A DNA stretch of 64,000 nucleotides from Bog-756 sp050014755 (GCA_050014755.1 JBEKCS010000008.1:1-64000), one strand, 5' to 3'. Shown: positions 8,098 to 17,806, counted from the stretch's first letter. The notes: generated by a model not told the origin, from the sequence alone. A program made the numbers and translations.

Positions 8098-9684
8098 ATG
8101 AGCGATCGTTCTGGGACGCTGTCGTCAGACGAGGAACGGCTGGCCGAACTCGGCTACAAGCAGGAGCTCAACCGGGGTTGGAGCGGGTTCTCCAATTTCG
8201 CGATCTCCCTCACGATCATCTGCATCCTCAGTGGCTGCTTCACGACCTACGGACAGGCGTGGAACGACGGCGGCCCGGTCGCGGTCTCGATCGGCTGGCC
8301 GGTCATCAGCCTCCTCGTCCTCCTCGTCGGGCTCTCGATGGCCGAGCTCGCCTCGAAATACCCGACCGCGGGCGGCATCTACTACTGGGCGTACAGCCTT
8401 GGCGGCGTCCGATGGGCATGGTTCACCGGTTGGTTCAACCTGCTCGGCCTGATCGCGATCACCGCTGCCGTCGACTACGGCGCCGCGTCGTTCCTGAACT
8501 CGGTACTCGCCCTGTACGGACTCCACTTCATTCTCAATTTCACGACCACCGACAACTCGACGATTCTGCACAATACGTTCATCCTGTTCTTCATCATCCT
8601 CGCCGCTCACAGCCTGATCAACGTCTTCTCCTCGCACCTGGTGGCACTGCTGAACCGGATCTCGGCCTGGTGGATGTTCGGTGGGGTGATCGTGATCGTG
8701 GGCGTGCTGATCTTTGGTCCTTCGACGCACCAGAGCTTCTCCTGGGTGTTCTCACATCGGATCAACAACAGTGGATTCTCCGGCCACTTCTACTGGTTCT
8801 TCGTCCTGCCGCTCGGATTCCTGCTCACCATGTACACGTTCACCGGCTACGACGCCTCAGCGCACTTGTCGGAGGAGACCCACGAGGCCGAACGCGCCGC
8901 TCCCCGCGGGTTGTGGACGTCCATCGCCTACTCGGCCGTCGGCGGCTGGGCGCTCCTGCTGGCGATCACGTTCGCGGCAACCCACATCGCCGCGATCAAC
9001 AAGGGCGGTGGTGGGGCCGTTCCCATCATCGAGAGCGCACTCAGCACCGGCCTCGCGAAGCTGGTCCTCGACATCTCCACCATCGGCCAACTGTTCTGCG
9101 GGATGGGCTGTGTCGCGGCCGCCTCGCGGATGGTCTTCGCGTTCTCGCGGGACGGCGCCGTACCGGGCCACTCGCTCTGGCGACGCCTGAATCAGCACAG
9201 GACGCCGACCTGGGCGGTTCTGTTCGTGGTCGTCTTCGCTCTCCTCATCACGATCCCGGCACTGTTCGGCAACAGCGCCGGCCTGCCGGTGGCGTTCTTC
9301 GCGGTCACGTCGATCACGACGATCGGGCTGTACATCGCCTACATCCTGCCGGTCTTCCTCCGGTGGCGAATGGGGAGTCGCTTCGAGCCGGGGGTGTGGA
9401 ACCTCGGTAAGCACTTCCGATGGATCAACGCCATCGCCATCGTGTGGGTGGTGATCTGCGTGGTCATCTTCTGCCTGCCGACCTCACCCGAGGCGGTGCC
9501 GTGGAACACGGGCTTCAGCTGGAGTGACTTCAACTACGCGCCGCTCGTCACCATCGTTCTGGCGCTCGGGGTGTGGATCGCCTGGGTGGCCGGCGCCAGG
9601 CGAACGTTCAAGGGCCCGGTGAGGACGATCGACGATCCCAACGTCGGCACGTCGGAGGATCCGGCGTTGATGCCTGTGGATTGA
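8098..9684 (+). CDS. APC-family amino acid/amine permease
   Basis: A 528-residue polytopic membrane protein with about twelve hydrophobic segments. The start at ATG 8098 is preceded by GGGGAGGG; an in-frame upstream ATG has no such site. The N-terminal motif ELNRGWSGFSNFAISLTI and the YPTAGGIYYW segment in helix 3 are characteristic of the amino acid-polyamine-organocation family, close to GABA and choline/ethanolamine permease types. It likely imports an amino acid or amine by proton symport. The SDR at 9707 follows after 22 bases, so they may be co-transcribed. Confidence 0.9.
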   Translation: MSDRSGTLSSDEERLAELGYKQELNRGWSGFSNFAISLTIICILSGCFTTYGQAWNDGGPVAVSIGWPVISLLVLLVGLSMAELASKYPTAGGIYYWAYSLGGVRWAWFTGWFNLLGLIAITAAVDYGAASFLNSVLALYGLHFILNFTTTDNSTILHNTFILFFIILAAHSLINVFSSHLVALLNRISAWWMFGGVIVIVGVLIFGPSTHQSFSWVFSHRINNSGFSGHFYWFFVLPLGFLLTMYTFTGYDASAHLSEETHEAERAAPRGLWTSIAYSAVGGWALLLAITFAATHIAAINKGGGGAVPIIESALSTGLAKLVLDISTIGQLFCGMGCVAAASRMVFAFSRDGAVPGHSLWRRLNQHRTPTWAVLFVVVFALLITIPALFGNSAGLPVAFFAVTSITTIGLYIAYILPVFLRWRMGSRFEPGVWNLGKHFRWINAIAIVWVVICVVIFCLPTSPEAVPWNTGFSWSDFNYAPLVTIVLALGVWIAWVAGARRTFKGPVRTIDDPNVGTSEDPALMPVD

Positions 9685-9706
9685 GATCTGAAGGGGACCG
9701 GGCAGC

Positions 9707-10471
9707 GTGAGACGCCTCGAAGGCAAGTCCTGCCTTGTCACCGGTACCGCGTCAGGGATCGGCGCTGCGATTGCCGAGCGATTCGCCCGTGAAGGTGGCC
9801 GTCTGGTCTGCGTGGACCGCGATGCGGAGGGGCTCACGGCTCACGTCGACGGCATCACGTCCGACGGTGGAGAGGCGATCGCGGTCGTCGCCGACGTCAG
9901 CGATCGCCGTCACGTCGAAGCGGCAGTAGACCGTTGCGTCGAAGCCTTCGGCACGATCGACGTTCTCGTGAACAACGCTGGTGTCAACCTGCCGGGGGTC
10001 TTCCACCAAGCTGACGACGCGACCATCGACCGCACCCTGAACGTCAACCTGAAGGGCCCGATCTACGCGTGTCAAGCGGCCATTCCACACATGCTGGAGC
10101 ACGGTGGCGGCAGCATCGTGAACATCTCGTCGGTCAACGGCGTCGTCGCCGAGCCGCTCCTCACGATCTACGCGGCCTCCAAAGGGAGTGTCGTCATGCT
10201 CTCGCGTGGCATCGCGCTGGACTACGCGAAGAAGGGCATCCGCTGCAACGTGATCTGCCCCGGATGGGTCGATACGCCCATCAACTATGCACATGCCGAG
10301 CTGTTGGGAGGGATCGAATCGGTCTACGCCACGATCGACAGCTTCCAGCCGATCGGCCGCCCAGGCCGACCGGAGGAGATCGCCAACCTCGCACTCTTCC
10401 TCGCCTCCGACGAGGCAAGTTTCATGACCGGCTCGGTGGTGCTCGCAGACGGTGGGATGACCGCCCAATGA
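9707..10471 (+). CDS. Short-chain dehydrogenase/reductase (FabG-like)
   Basis: A 254-residue SDR at a GTG start with an AAGGGGA site upstream. It shows TGTASGIG (residues 12-19), NNAG at 89-92, Ser141, Tyr155-x3-Lys159, the PGWVDTP segment, and a FabG-type end (SFMTGSVVLADGGM). An Asp after the second beta strand (VDRD) suggests NAD preference. It follows the APC permease directly, so it may oxidise the imported compound or a product of it; this is inference from position only. Confidence 0.9.
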   Translation: MRRLEGKSCLVTGTASGIGAAIAERFAREGGRLVCVDRDAEGLTAHVDGITSDGGEAIAVVADVSDRRHVEAAVDRCVEAFGTIDVLVNNAGVNLPGVFHQADDATIDRTLNVNLKGPIYACQAAIPHMLEHGGGSIVNISSVNGVVAEPLLTIYAASKGSVVMLSRGIALDYAKKGIRCNVICPGWVDTPINYAHAELLGGIESVYATIDSFQPIGRPGRPEEIANLALFLASDEASFMTGSVVLADGGMTAQ

Positions 10472-10687
10472 ACGTCACCCCCGTCGTGGGCTCGCCGATC
10501 AGCCGCTTCCGCGGCGGCCCGTCCGAACCTTCAGCGGGGCACGGCGGACAGGTCGGTCAGGCAGACCGGAACGTCGACGACACGGCGAGCTGACCCACTC
10601 CCGCAGGGGTTGCCGGGCAATCCAGGACCCACAGCGACGTCGGCGAGGCGCTGGGGCAGCTCGGGAACCCTACCGCCGGTCAGCCGG

Positions 10688-11881
10688 TCAACCCAGGCGC
10701 TCGAGCACCATGGCGTTGGCCTGACCGCCGCCCTCACACATCGTCTGGAACCCGTACCGACCGCCGGTCGCTTCGAGGTTGTTGAGCAGCGTGCCGGCCA
10801 GGCGCACGCCACTCGCACCCAGTGGGTGCCCCATGGCGATGGCACCGCCCCACGGGTTGAGGATCCCGGGATCGACCGGGAACGCCCGGTGCCACATCAG
10901 CGCGATGGCGGCGAAGGCCTCGTTGCACTCGACCGCATCGAACTGGTCGATGGTCATGCCCGACCGGTCGAGCAGTCGCTGGGTGGCCGGCACCGGGGCG
11001 GAGAGCACGATAGCCGCGTCGTCGGCGGCCACCGTGGCGTGGGCGAATCGGGCCCGCACCGGCAGCCCGAGGCGCTCGGCCACCGAACGCTCGGCGATCA
11101 GCATGGCCGCGGCCCCGTCGGTCATCTGGGACGAGTTCCCTGCGGTGATGTCCGGCGCCGTCTCGGGCTCCCACCCCTGGGCCGGCGGGAGCCCGGCGAG
11201 CACCTCCATGCTGCCGTTGCGCCGGATCCCCTCGTCGATCTCGAGGAACCCCCCGGTGAGGGAGCCCTCATCGTCCTTCAGCGGCACCGCCACCGTCTCC
11301 GACGCGAAGTGACCGGCATCCCACGCCGCAGCGGCCCGACGATGGCTCTCGAGTGCGAAGGCGTCCATCTCCTCCCGGGTGATCCCCCACCGGTCGGCCA
11401 GCACCTGGGCCACCCGGAACTGCGCCCACAGGCGCCCGTCGATCTGCTCGAGGAACGACGGTGGAAACGGCCCGGTGCCGCCGCGTGCGTTCGACGCCAG
11501 TGGCACGCGGCTCATCGACTCGACGCCGCAGGCCACCACCAGGTCGTAGTGCCCGGCGTTCACTCCGGCCGCCGCGAAGTGCATCGCCTGCTGGGAGGAC
11601 CCGCACTGGCGGTCCACCGTGGTGGCCGGCACGTGCTGGGGCAGGCCGGCCGAGACCCAGGCGTTGCGGGCCACGTTGGTGCTCTGCTCCCCCACCTGGC
11701 TCACGCACCCGCCGATCACGTCATCGACCAGTCCGGGGTCGACGCCGGTACGCTCGACGACTGTCCGCAGGGCCAGTCCGAGGAGGTCGGCCGGGTGCCA
11801 CTGGGCCAGCGCACCCCCCCGCTTGCCCAGTGTGGTCCGGACCACGTCCACCACGACCGCATCGCGTACACCGTTGCTCAT
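10688..11881 (-). CDS. Thiolase (acetyl-CoA acyltransferase)
   Basis: A 397-residue canonical thiolase. ATG 11881 overlaps the stop of the upstream ATPase gene (ATGA), so the two are translationally coupled. The acyl-accepting Cys lies in VDRQCGSSQQ, the active-site His in GHPLGASG, and the second Cys in MCEGGGQ; ECNEAFAA is also intact. It would cleave 3-ketoacyl-CoA or condense acyl-CoAs in the cytoplasm. Its place as the last gene of a LIV-type transport operon suggests that the imported compound is degraded to acetyl- or propionyl-CoA. Confidence 0.95.
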   Translation of the reverse strand: MSNGVRDAVVVDVVRTTLGKRGGALAQWHPADLLGLALRTVVERTGVDPGLVDDVIGGCVSQVGEQSTNVARNAWVSAGLPQHVPATTVDRQCGSSQQAMHFAAAGVNAGHYDLVVACGVESMSRVPLASNARGGTGPFPPSFLEQIDGRLWAQFRVAQVLADRWGITREEMDAFALESHRRAAAAWDAGHFASETVAVPLKDDEGSLTGGFLEIDEGIRRNGSMEVLAGLPPAQGWEPETAPDITAGNSSQMTDGAAAMLIAERSVAERLGLPVRARFAHATVAADDAAIVLSAPVPATQRLLDRSGMTIDQFDAVECNEAFAAIALMWHRAFPVDPGILNPWGGAIAMGHPLGASGVRLAGTLLNNLEATGGRYGFQTMCEGGGQANAMVLERLG

Positions 11882-12726
11882 GTCCTGCCCTCTTCCTCTG
11901 GTCCCCCTGATGATCCCGCCGGACCGGCCCGCTCGGGCCACGAACCCGGCACGGGTGCCGGCCCGTCGTCGCCCGCCACCGCCTCGGCCCGCTCGCGGGC
12001 GACGAGGAGTCCTTCGACGGCAGCCAAGGCCCCGGCCGACGGTCCACGGTAGGCCACCGAGCCGTGCTCGAGCACCACGGCGGTCTGGGCGATCTCGAGG
12101 ACCCGGTCGACCTGTTGTTCGACGATGAGGAGCGCCGTGCCCACCTGGTTGATCCGGCGGAGTCCGTCGTAGACGACATCGGTCATCAGGGGCGCCAGGC
12201 CGAGCGAGATCTCGTCGGCCACCAGCACCCGGGGCGGCACGACCAGCACCTTGGCCAGGGAGAGGATCCGCTGCTCCCCGCCGGACAGCGTGCCACCGTG
12301 CTGGTTCCTCCTGCTGCCGAGGAGGGGGAACACCTCGTAGGCCCGGGCCAGCGAGTCCGGGACGCCCTTTCGGCCACCACGCTGGCGGAAGGCCAGTTTC
12401 AGGTTCTCCTCCACCGTCAGGCTGGCGAACACACCCCGCCCCTCGGGCACGTGGGCCATGCCCGCACGGGCCAGCTTGTAGGCCGGCCAGCCGGTCACGT
12501 CCCGGCCGTCGAGCAGCAGGGTGCCCGACGACGAGGCCAGCAGCCCCGACACCACCCGGGAGACCGTGGACTTGCCCGCCCCGTTGGAGCCGATCAGCGC
12601 GGTGATCCCACCGGCGGGCACCTGGAAGCTGACGTCGAACAGTGCACGGTAGGGACCGTACGCGGCGCTGACCCCGACCACCTCGAGGGCGGGCCCGATC
12701 GTCGACCCGGCCACGGCGGCGGTCAC
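11878..12726 (-). CDS. LIV-type ABC transporter ATP-binding protein (LivF-like)
   Basis: A 282-residue ABC ATPase with Walker A (GSNGAGKS), signature LSGGEQR, Walker B (VLVADE) and a switch His replaced by Gln in VEQQ, as in many LivF proteins. It starts at GTG 12726, overlapping the stop of the LivG-like gene by four bases, and ends overlapping the thiolase start. The C-terminal 40 residues are a Pro/Gly/Glu-rich tail absent from typical LivF (about 235 residues). It would energise import by the fused permease at 13504-15546. Confidence 0.93.
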   Translation of the reverse strand: MTAAVAGSTIGPALEVVGVSAAYGPYRALFDVSFQVPAGGITALIGSNGAGKSTVSRVVSGLLASSSGTLLLDGRDVTGWPAYKLARAGMAHVPEGRGVFASLTVEENLKLAFRQRGGRKGVPDSLARAYEVFPLLGSRRNQHGGTLSGGEQRILSLAKVLVVPPRVLVADEISLGLAPLMTDVVYDGLRRINQVGTALLIVEQQVDRVLEIAQTAVVLEHGSVAYRGPSAGALAAVEGLLVARERAEAVAGDDGPAPVPGSWPERAGPAGSSGGPEEEGRT

Positions 12727-13502
12727 CCGTTCAATCCCAGGTACGCCTGGCGCACGACGGGGTCGGCCATCACCGAGTGGAAGTCGCCCTCGGCGATGAC
12801 CTCACCCAGGTTCATCACCACCGTCCGGTCGACGACCTCGGCCACCATGGCCAGGTCGTGCTCCACCAGCACCATGGCCATCCCCTGGTCGCGCTGGACC
12901 TGACGGAGAACGACGCCCAGCTCGTGGGTCTCGCGGACGTCGAGACCCGACGAGGGCTCGTCGGCCATCAGCAGAACCGGGTCGGCGACGAGGGCCCGGG
13001 CCAACTCGACCAGGCGGCACGAGCCGAGCCCGAGCGTCGATACCGGATGGTCGGCCCGGTCGCTCAGCCCGACCATCCCGAGCACGGCGTCGACCTTCGC
13101 CGACTCCTCCCTCGACGGCTTCGAGAGGTTGCACAGATCTCGCCACAGACGACCGCTCCGCCACCGGGCCCGTACGGCCACGACCAGGTGGTCCCTCACC
13201 GTCATGTCCGGGAAGACCTCGACCCGCTGGTAGGTGCGGCCGATCCCCAGCCGGGCCCGCTCGAACGTCGGCATCCCGACGAGGGGCCTCCCGTCCAGCT
13301 CGATGGTCCCGCGCTCGGGTCGCAGCTGGCCGCACACGCAGTTGAAGAGGGTCGTCTTGCCGGCGCCGTTGGGCCCGACCAGTCCGACGCTCTCGCCCCG
13401 GACGACCCGCATCGACACCCCGCCCACCGCGGCGATCCCGCCGAAGGTCTTGGAGACGTCGCGCAACTCCAGCAGGACGTTTCCGTCGGGCTCGTCGACC
13501 AC
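12723..13502 (-). CDS. LIV-type ABC transporter ATP-binding protein (LivG-like)
   Basis: A 259-residue ABC ATPase with Walker A (GPNGAGKTT), Walker B (VLLMADEPSSGLD) and switch His (VLVEHD). The signature region reads LGLGSCR rather than LSGGQ, a known type of degeneracy in LivG-like subunits. GTG 13502 lies one base after the permease stop. It is the partner ATPase of the LivF-like protein in the same importer. Confidence 0.93.
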   Translation of the reverse strand: MVDEPDGNVLLELRDVSKTFGGIAAVGGVSMRVVRGESVGLVGPNGAGKTTLFNCVCGQLRPERGTIELDGRPLVGMPTFERARLGIGRTYQRVEVFPDMTVRDHLVVAVRARWRSGRLWRDLCNLSKPSREESAKVDAVLGMVGLSDRADHPVSTLGLGSCRLVELARALVADPVLLMADEPSSGLDVRETHELGVVLRQVQRDQGMAMVLVEHDLAMVAEVVDRTVVMNLGEVIAEGDFHSVMADPVVRQAYLGLNG

Positions 13503-13503
13503 G

Positions 13504-15546
13504 TCAGCCGCCCACCGCCGGGTCGGGGTCGGCCGGCGCCCACGGACGTGGTCCGCCGCCGTCGCCGCGCCCTACCGGTCCACCGCTCGGGCCGGGCGGT
13601 GTGGCGGCCGCGGAGCCGCCGCGCAGCAACAGCCGCTCCATGCGCAGCGTCCAACGCCGCTTCTGGAACTCGAGGATCCCTTCGGGATGGGCCACGTAGG
13701 TCAGCGAACCGAACGCGAAGAAGATGATGAGCAGGCTGTTCCCCCCGATCCGCTCCGGCACGTAGGTCAAGAGCTGTTGGATCACCACGTAGCCGAAGCC
13801 CGCCTGGATGGCCCCCTCCGGAGTCTTCACACCGGTGGTCACGACCACCACCACGAAGACCAGGGAGAAGCTCCAGCTGAAGATCTGCGGATTCACGGAC
13901 TGTTGGTTGATGGCCAACAAGGTCCCCCCGACCCCGGCCACGGCGCCGGACAGGCCGAACACCAGGACGTGCATCCACGTCAGGTTCACCCCGATGCCCG
14001 AAGCCGCCGTACTGCTCCCCTGCATGGCCTCGAGGAACCGGCCGACCGATCCCCTGCGGACCCGGAGGACCAGGACCACGCAGACGGCGAGGACGACCAT
14101 GGCCAGCAGGAAGAACGCCCGACCGTCGGGATTGAGGAGGCCCAGGCCGACGATATGGGGAGTCACGTTGATCGTCTGGCCGTTGACCGTCGAGACCTCG
14201 GCGAAGACCACGTTGTCGAAGACGAGGGCGGCGGCGATGGTCATGAGGGCGAGCCCCAGACCACGGAGGCGCACCGAGGCGAACGCCAGGACCACGGCGA
14301 CCGCGGCGGCGGCGACCGCGCCGACGAGCCCGCCGACCAGCAGGTTCATGCCGAGGCGGGTGGCCAGCTGCGCCGCGGTGAACGCCCCGACGCCGGCCAA
14401 GGTGGCCTGGCAGAGGGAGAGTTGGCCACCCATGCCGGTGATGAGGGTGATGGAGAGGAAGACCACCGAGAAGGCCAGGCCGGCGTTGAACACGTTCTCC
14501 CAGATCTTGGGCATCCACGTGAGCATGGACACCGCGAACCCGACCAGCAGCACGTACCAGAGGATCCTGATGACCCGGTCCATCTGGGGGGCGCGCAACG
14601 TGGCCGTGGTCGGCGGGACCGGCGGGTCCACCGAGGCCAGCGGGTCGGTGGCCCGGCCGAGCGACCGCAACCCCGGCAGCAGGACCAGGGCACCCACCAG
14701 GACGACGAACGGGAGCGACGTCAGCGCGGCCGACGACCAGATGCTGCCCTCGGGGAGGTAGCCCTGGAGCACGGTGACCGTCATCCCCATCAGGACTCCG
14801 ACCAGCACGGCCACCGGGAGCGAGCGCAGGACGGCCCAGGCGGCGGCGGCGAAGGCGGCGACCATCAGATCGGCGTAGTCGCTGAACTGCAGCTGCCCGT
14901 AGATGGGGGCGAGCAGCACGCCGGCCAACCCGGCGATCAGCCCCGAGACGGCCCACGCCGACGCCACCACCCGTCCACCGTTGACCCCGTCCAGTTCGAT
15001 CAGTCGTCGGCTTTCGACGGCGCCGCGCATCTGCAGGCCCAGGCTGGTCCAGCGGATGAGGACGACCAGCGCTGCCAGGATCACCACCGTGGCCACCACG
15101 CAGGTGAGGGAGATCCCGTTGATGGGCGTGCCGGCGATCCGGAAGTAGACGACGTCCGGATTGAACAGGATGCTCGGCGTGTTGTACTGGTTGTTGTTGG
15201 TGAAGATGATCGCGAGGATGGCCGGGATGCCCACCAGCATGCTGATCCCGGTGACCAGTTTGGCGATCACGTTGGCCGGTGCGATCTTGCGGAACAGCAG
15301 GCGGTCGAAGATCAGGCCGACCAATGGGGCGAGGACGACCACCGACAGCACGAAGCTCAGCCAGATCGGCAGGTGCTCGTTCTGGACCAGGTAGGTGAAG
15401 ACGAACGCCGACAGGTAGGCCTGGGCGCCGTACGCGAAGTTAAGGACCCCGGTCGCCTGGTAGGTGAGGACGAGCCCGACGGCGACCAGCGCGTAGGTGC
15501 ATCCATAGGGGATGCCGGGGATGGCGAATCCGAGGAAGTGCTCCAC
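13504..15546 (-). CDS. Fused LivH-LivM branched-chain-type ABC permease
   Basis: A 680-residue membrane protein in which residues 1 to about 300 match a LivH permease (GLVLTYQATGVLNFAYGA at the start) and about 345-640 match LivM (GMGGQLSLCQATLAGVGA; GLALMTIAAALVFDN). The parts are usually separate genes of about 300 and 330 residues, so this is a gene fusion giving both channel halves on one chain. A charged linker lies near 305-340 and a Pro/Gly-rich cytosolic tail after 645. It starts at GTG 15546. The substrate of LIV-type importers ranges from branched amino acids to amides, urea and aromatic acids. Confidence 0.93.
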   Translation of the reverse strand: MEHFLGFAIPGIPYGCTYALVAVGLVLTYQATGVLNFAYGAQAYLSAFVFTYLVQNEHLPIWLSFVLSVVVLAPLVGLIFDRLLFRKIAPANVIAKLVTGISMLVGIPAILAIIFTNNNQYNTPSILFNPDVVYFRIAGTPINGISLTCVVATVVILAALVVLIRWTSLGLQMRGAVESRRLIELDGVNGGRVVASAWAVSGLIAGLAGVLLAPIYGQLQFSDYADLMVAAFAAAAWAVLRSLPVAVLVGVLMGMTVTVLQGYLPEGSIWSSAALTSLPFVVLVGALVLLPGLRSLGRATDPLASVDPPVPPTTATLRAPQMDRVIRILWYVLLVGFAVSMLTWMPKIWENVFNAGLAFSVVFLSITLITGMGGQLSLCQATLAGVGAFTAAQLATRLGMNLLVGGLVGAVAAAAVAVVLAFASVRLRGLGLALMTIAAALVFDNVVFAEVSTVNGQTINVTPHIVGLGLLNPDGRAFFLLAMVVLAVCVVLVLRVRRGSVGRFLEAMQGSSTAASGIGVNLTWMHVLVFGLSGAVAGVGGTLLAINQQSVNPQIFSWSFSLVFVVVVVTTGVKTPEGAIQAGFGYVVIQQLLTYVPERIGGNSLLIIFFAFGSLTYVAHPEGILEFQKRRWTLRMERLLLRGGSAAATPPGPSGGPVGRGDGGGPRPWAPADPDPAVGG

Positions 15547-15586
15547 CCTCCGGTCGACTCCTACTCCTGCCCGACTTCGGCCCGGC

Positions 15587-16930
15587 TCATGCCCCCGGGG
15601 TTCCGGCAGGAGCGGTCACGGGCACCGGGTCCTTGGCATTGGGCCCGATGCAGATGAAGACCTGCTTGCCGGGGGCGAAGACGGAGACGAACGACGTGCC
15701 CTTCACCTGGACCCAGGCCGTGCAGGCCGGCTCCGTCACCGAGGTGTGGCCGACGACCCAGTTGGTCGGCGCCTGGGTCCCCGCCGCGGTGAAGTTGCTG
15801 ATCTGGTTGGTCGCCTTGACCACGGCAGCCTGGGTGAGGTCCTTTCCGGCCGCCTTGATCCCGGCCACGATCAGCGCGGCCGACTGCCAGCCCGACAGGG
15901 CCGTATTGCTCGTGGTGTAGGCCGGCTCGTACTTGTTCATGGCATCGACGTAGTCCTTCATGCCCGGGTAGACGGAAGGGTCGTCGGCCGCGGCGAACGG
16001 CACGTTGCCGGCGTTGGACAGGTACACCCCCTGCATGACGCTGGAGTACTGGTCGAGCAGGGTCTGGTCGTAGCCGTTGAGCCAGAGCTGCTTGATGCTG
16101 AGCCCGTACTGCTGGATGTCCCGCGACAAGGTGATGTTGTCGGAGGCCTGCATGCAGCTGATGATGGCGTCCGAGCCCGACTTCTGGAGCCGCTGAACAT
16201 CCGAGCTGAAGCTCCCCCCGAGCTGGGCCCCCACGTCGACGAAGCTCACGTCGTAGCCGGCGGCCTTGAGGTCGTTGGCCCCCGTGTTGCAGGCACCGTA
16301 GGAGGATGCGATGGCCGGTCCATAGCTGATGAAGGCCAGCGACTTGGAGTGGGTGGCCTTGGCGAAGTAGGCCAGCGTGGGTGTGTTGGAGTTGTAGTCC
16401 TGCACCGAACCGCCCGCTGCGAACAGGGTCGGGTACGGCGACCAGTTGCCCGACACGTTGTACCCGTAGGTGGGGGTGTCGGTCTCCGCGAAGTAGTTCG
16501 GGGTGAACCACGCTGACGCCGCCCCGATGGCGAAGACGTGGTCCTGGTCGACGAGGGTGTGGGACAGCTGGGTGAACTGGCTGGGCGACCCGCCGTCGTC
16601 GAGGTTGTAGGTCAGGTTGATCGTCCGGCCGTTGACGCCGCCTTGGGCGTTGACCATGTCGAAGTAGGCGATCATCCCCGGGGCGAACTGTCCGAAGTAG
16701 CCGGCCAGCAAGCCCGTCCGGGAGGAGATGGCCCCGATGGTGACCGAGGTGGCGGTGACCCCCGGAGCAGCCGATCCCCCTGTCGATCCCGCCGTGGTCG
16801 CCGTGGTCGCCGTGGAGCCCGTTGTCGTGGTCGTCGAGGCGCTCGTCCCCGACGAGCACCCGGCAGCTAGTAGCCCCACCCCCATCGCCAAGGCGATCGG
16901 TGCCAACCAATTCCCCCGATGTATCCCCAT
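15587..16930 (-). CDS. ABC transporter substrate-binding lipoprotein (LIV/periplasmic-binding type I)
   Basis: A 447-residue extracytoplasmic binding protein. ATG 16930 is preferred over the GTG six bases upstream because AAGGAAG is then seven bases away. The leader ends with a lipobox LLAAGC, placing the lipid-modified Cys at residue 25, followed by a Ser/Thr-rich linker. The mature part has the type I binding fold (ATSVTIGAISSRTGLLAGYFGQ; the later NGRTINLTYNLDDGGSP segment). It is the likely first gene of the transport operon and would capture ligand outside the membrane. The ligand cannot be named. Confidence 0.92.
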   Translation of the reverse strand: MGIHRGNWLAPIALAMGVGLLAAGCSSGTSASTTTTTGSTATTATTAGSTGGSAAPGVTATSVTIGAISSRTGLLAGYFGQFAPGMIAYFDMVNAQGGVNGRTINLTYNLDDGGSPSQFTQLSHTLVDQDHVFAIGAASAWFTPNYFAETDTPTYGYNVSGNWSPYPTLFAAGGSVQDYNSNTPTLAYFAKATHSKSLAFISYGPAIASSYGACNTGANDLKAAGYDVSFVDVGAQLGGSFSSDVQRLQKSGSDAIISCMQASDNITLSRDIQQYGLSIKQLWLNGYDQTLLDQYSSVMQGVYLSNAGNVPFAAADDPSVYPGMKDYVDAMNKYEPAYTTSNTALSGWQSAALIVAGIKAAGKDLTQAAVVKATNQISNFTAAGTQAPTNWVVGHTSVTEPACTAWVQVKGTSFVSVFAPGKQVFICIGPNAKDPVPVTAPAGTPGA

Positions 16931-17096
16931 CAACACACTTCCTTGTGTCTGACCGACCGCACCGGGTCTTGCGACCCGGCTCCCCTGCTTGCGACCGATC
17001 GATGGAAACTACTGACGACGGGGACTCTAGCGACAACCGCGGGTGCTCCGCGGGACATGTTTCCCGCAGGCCGGTCGAACGGCCCTCCGGCGGTCG

Positions 17097-17600
17097 TCAA
17101 CCGAGCAGGACGTCGACCGCGGTCCCGAGGGCCGACAGGTCCGCGCACTCGTTGTCCTCCCGGTACCGGAGACCCTGGACGTTGAACAGCTCGACCAGGT
17201 CCGCGGCGATGGGGAACGGTCCCCAGTGCCAGGTCCCCCGGTGGAGCACCACGGATTGCAACGGCTCCAGAACGAACGCCTCCACCCGATCGGCGTCGGC
17301 CGCCCGGTCCATCGCCACCTCGGGCGGAGCCACCCCGATGACGGCCGCGGTATTCAGCGGCATCAGAACCTGGGTATGGGAGATGTGGCGGAACAGCATC
17401 TGACAGCGGAGCCCGCCGGCCGTCTCGGGCACCTCGTCACGTCGGTGGCCGATCCGGTTGACGTGGACGTCGCCCCAGGCGAACTCCAGCCGGTGGTCCC
17501 CGTCGCCAGGATCGGTGTCGGCCACCGGGAGCCAACCGAAGGGCGCCCAGGAGCCGGCGTCGAGCGGTGACGGCCTGATCTGGCGGACGGCAGTACCCAT
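17097..17600 (-). CDS. Ureidoglycolate lyase (AllA)-like protein
   Basis: A 167-residue protein. The frame is open further upstream, but ATG 17600 has a GGAGG site nine bases away and homology starts there. It shows AllA-family features: FGWLPV near the N-terminus, FRHISHTQVLMPL in the middle, and HRGTWHWGPFP with YREDNECADL at the C-terminus. The family cleaves ureidoglycolate to glyoxylate and urea, but many homologues sit in unrelated catabolic clusters. It faces the cupin gene at 17807 across a tandem-repeat region. Confidence 0.7.
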   Translation of the reverse strand: MGTAVRQIRPSPLDAGSWAPFGWLPVADTDPGDGDHRLEFAWGDVHVNRIGHRRDEVPETAGGLRCQMLFRHISHTQVLMPLNTAAVIGVAPPEVAMDRAADADRVEAFVLEPLQSVVLHRGTWHWGPFPIAADLVELFNVQGLRYREDNECADLSALGTAVDVLLG

Positions 17601-17709
17601 ACCCGCGCACCTCCGAGGTTCGAGCCCCGGGGCGAAGCTACCATCGACCCGACAGCGGCTGGGCGGTGCCGGCACCGGATCGATGCCGGTCGGCCACAGG
17701 ACAGCCACA

Positions 17710-17789
17710 GGACAAGTCACCAACGGACAAGTCACCAACGGACAAGTCACCAACGGACAAGTCACCAACGGACAAGTCACCAACGGACA
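17710..17789. repeat. Five tandem copies of a 15-bp unit (plus partial)
   Basis: The unit GGACAAGTCACCAAC is repeated five times without change (17710-17784) and followed by the first five bases of a sixth copy. It lies between two divergent genes, just before the ribosome site of the cupin gene. The copies are contiguous, so it is not a CRISPR array. On the minus strand it produces a VTCPL pentapeptide repeat in an over-extended frame, which I regard as an artefact. Confidence 0.9.
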
Positions 17790-17806
17790 GAGGAGAGCAC
17801 ACGGAG

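Noticed and set aside
10472..10687. Short frames between the SDR and the thiolase
   Set aside because: They are continuations of shadow frames with no start signal or motif; the stretch is a convergent intergenic region.
17710..17789. Tandem repeat considered as a CRISPR array
   Set aside because: The units are 15 bp and contiguous, with no spacers and no cas genes nearby.
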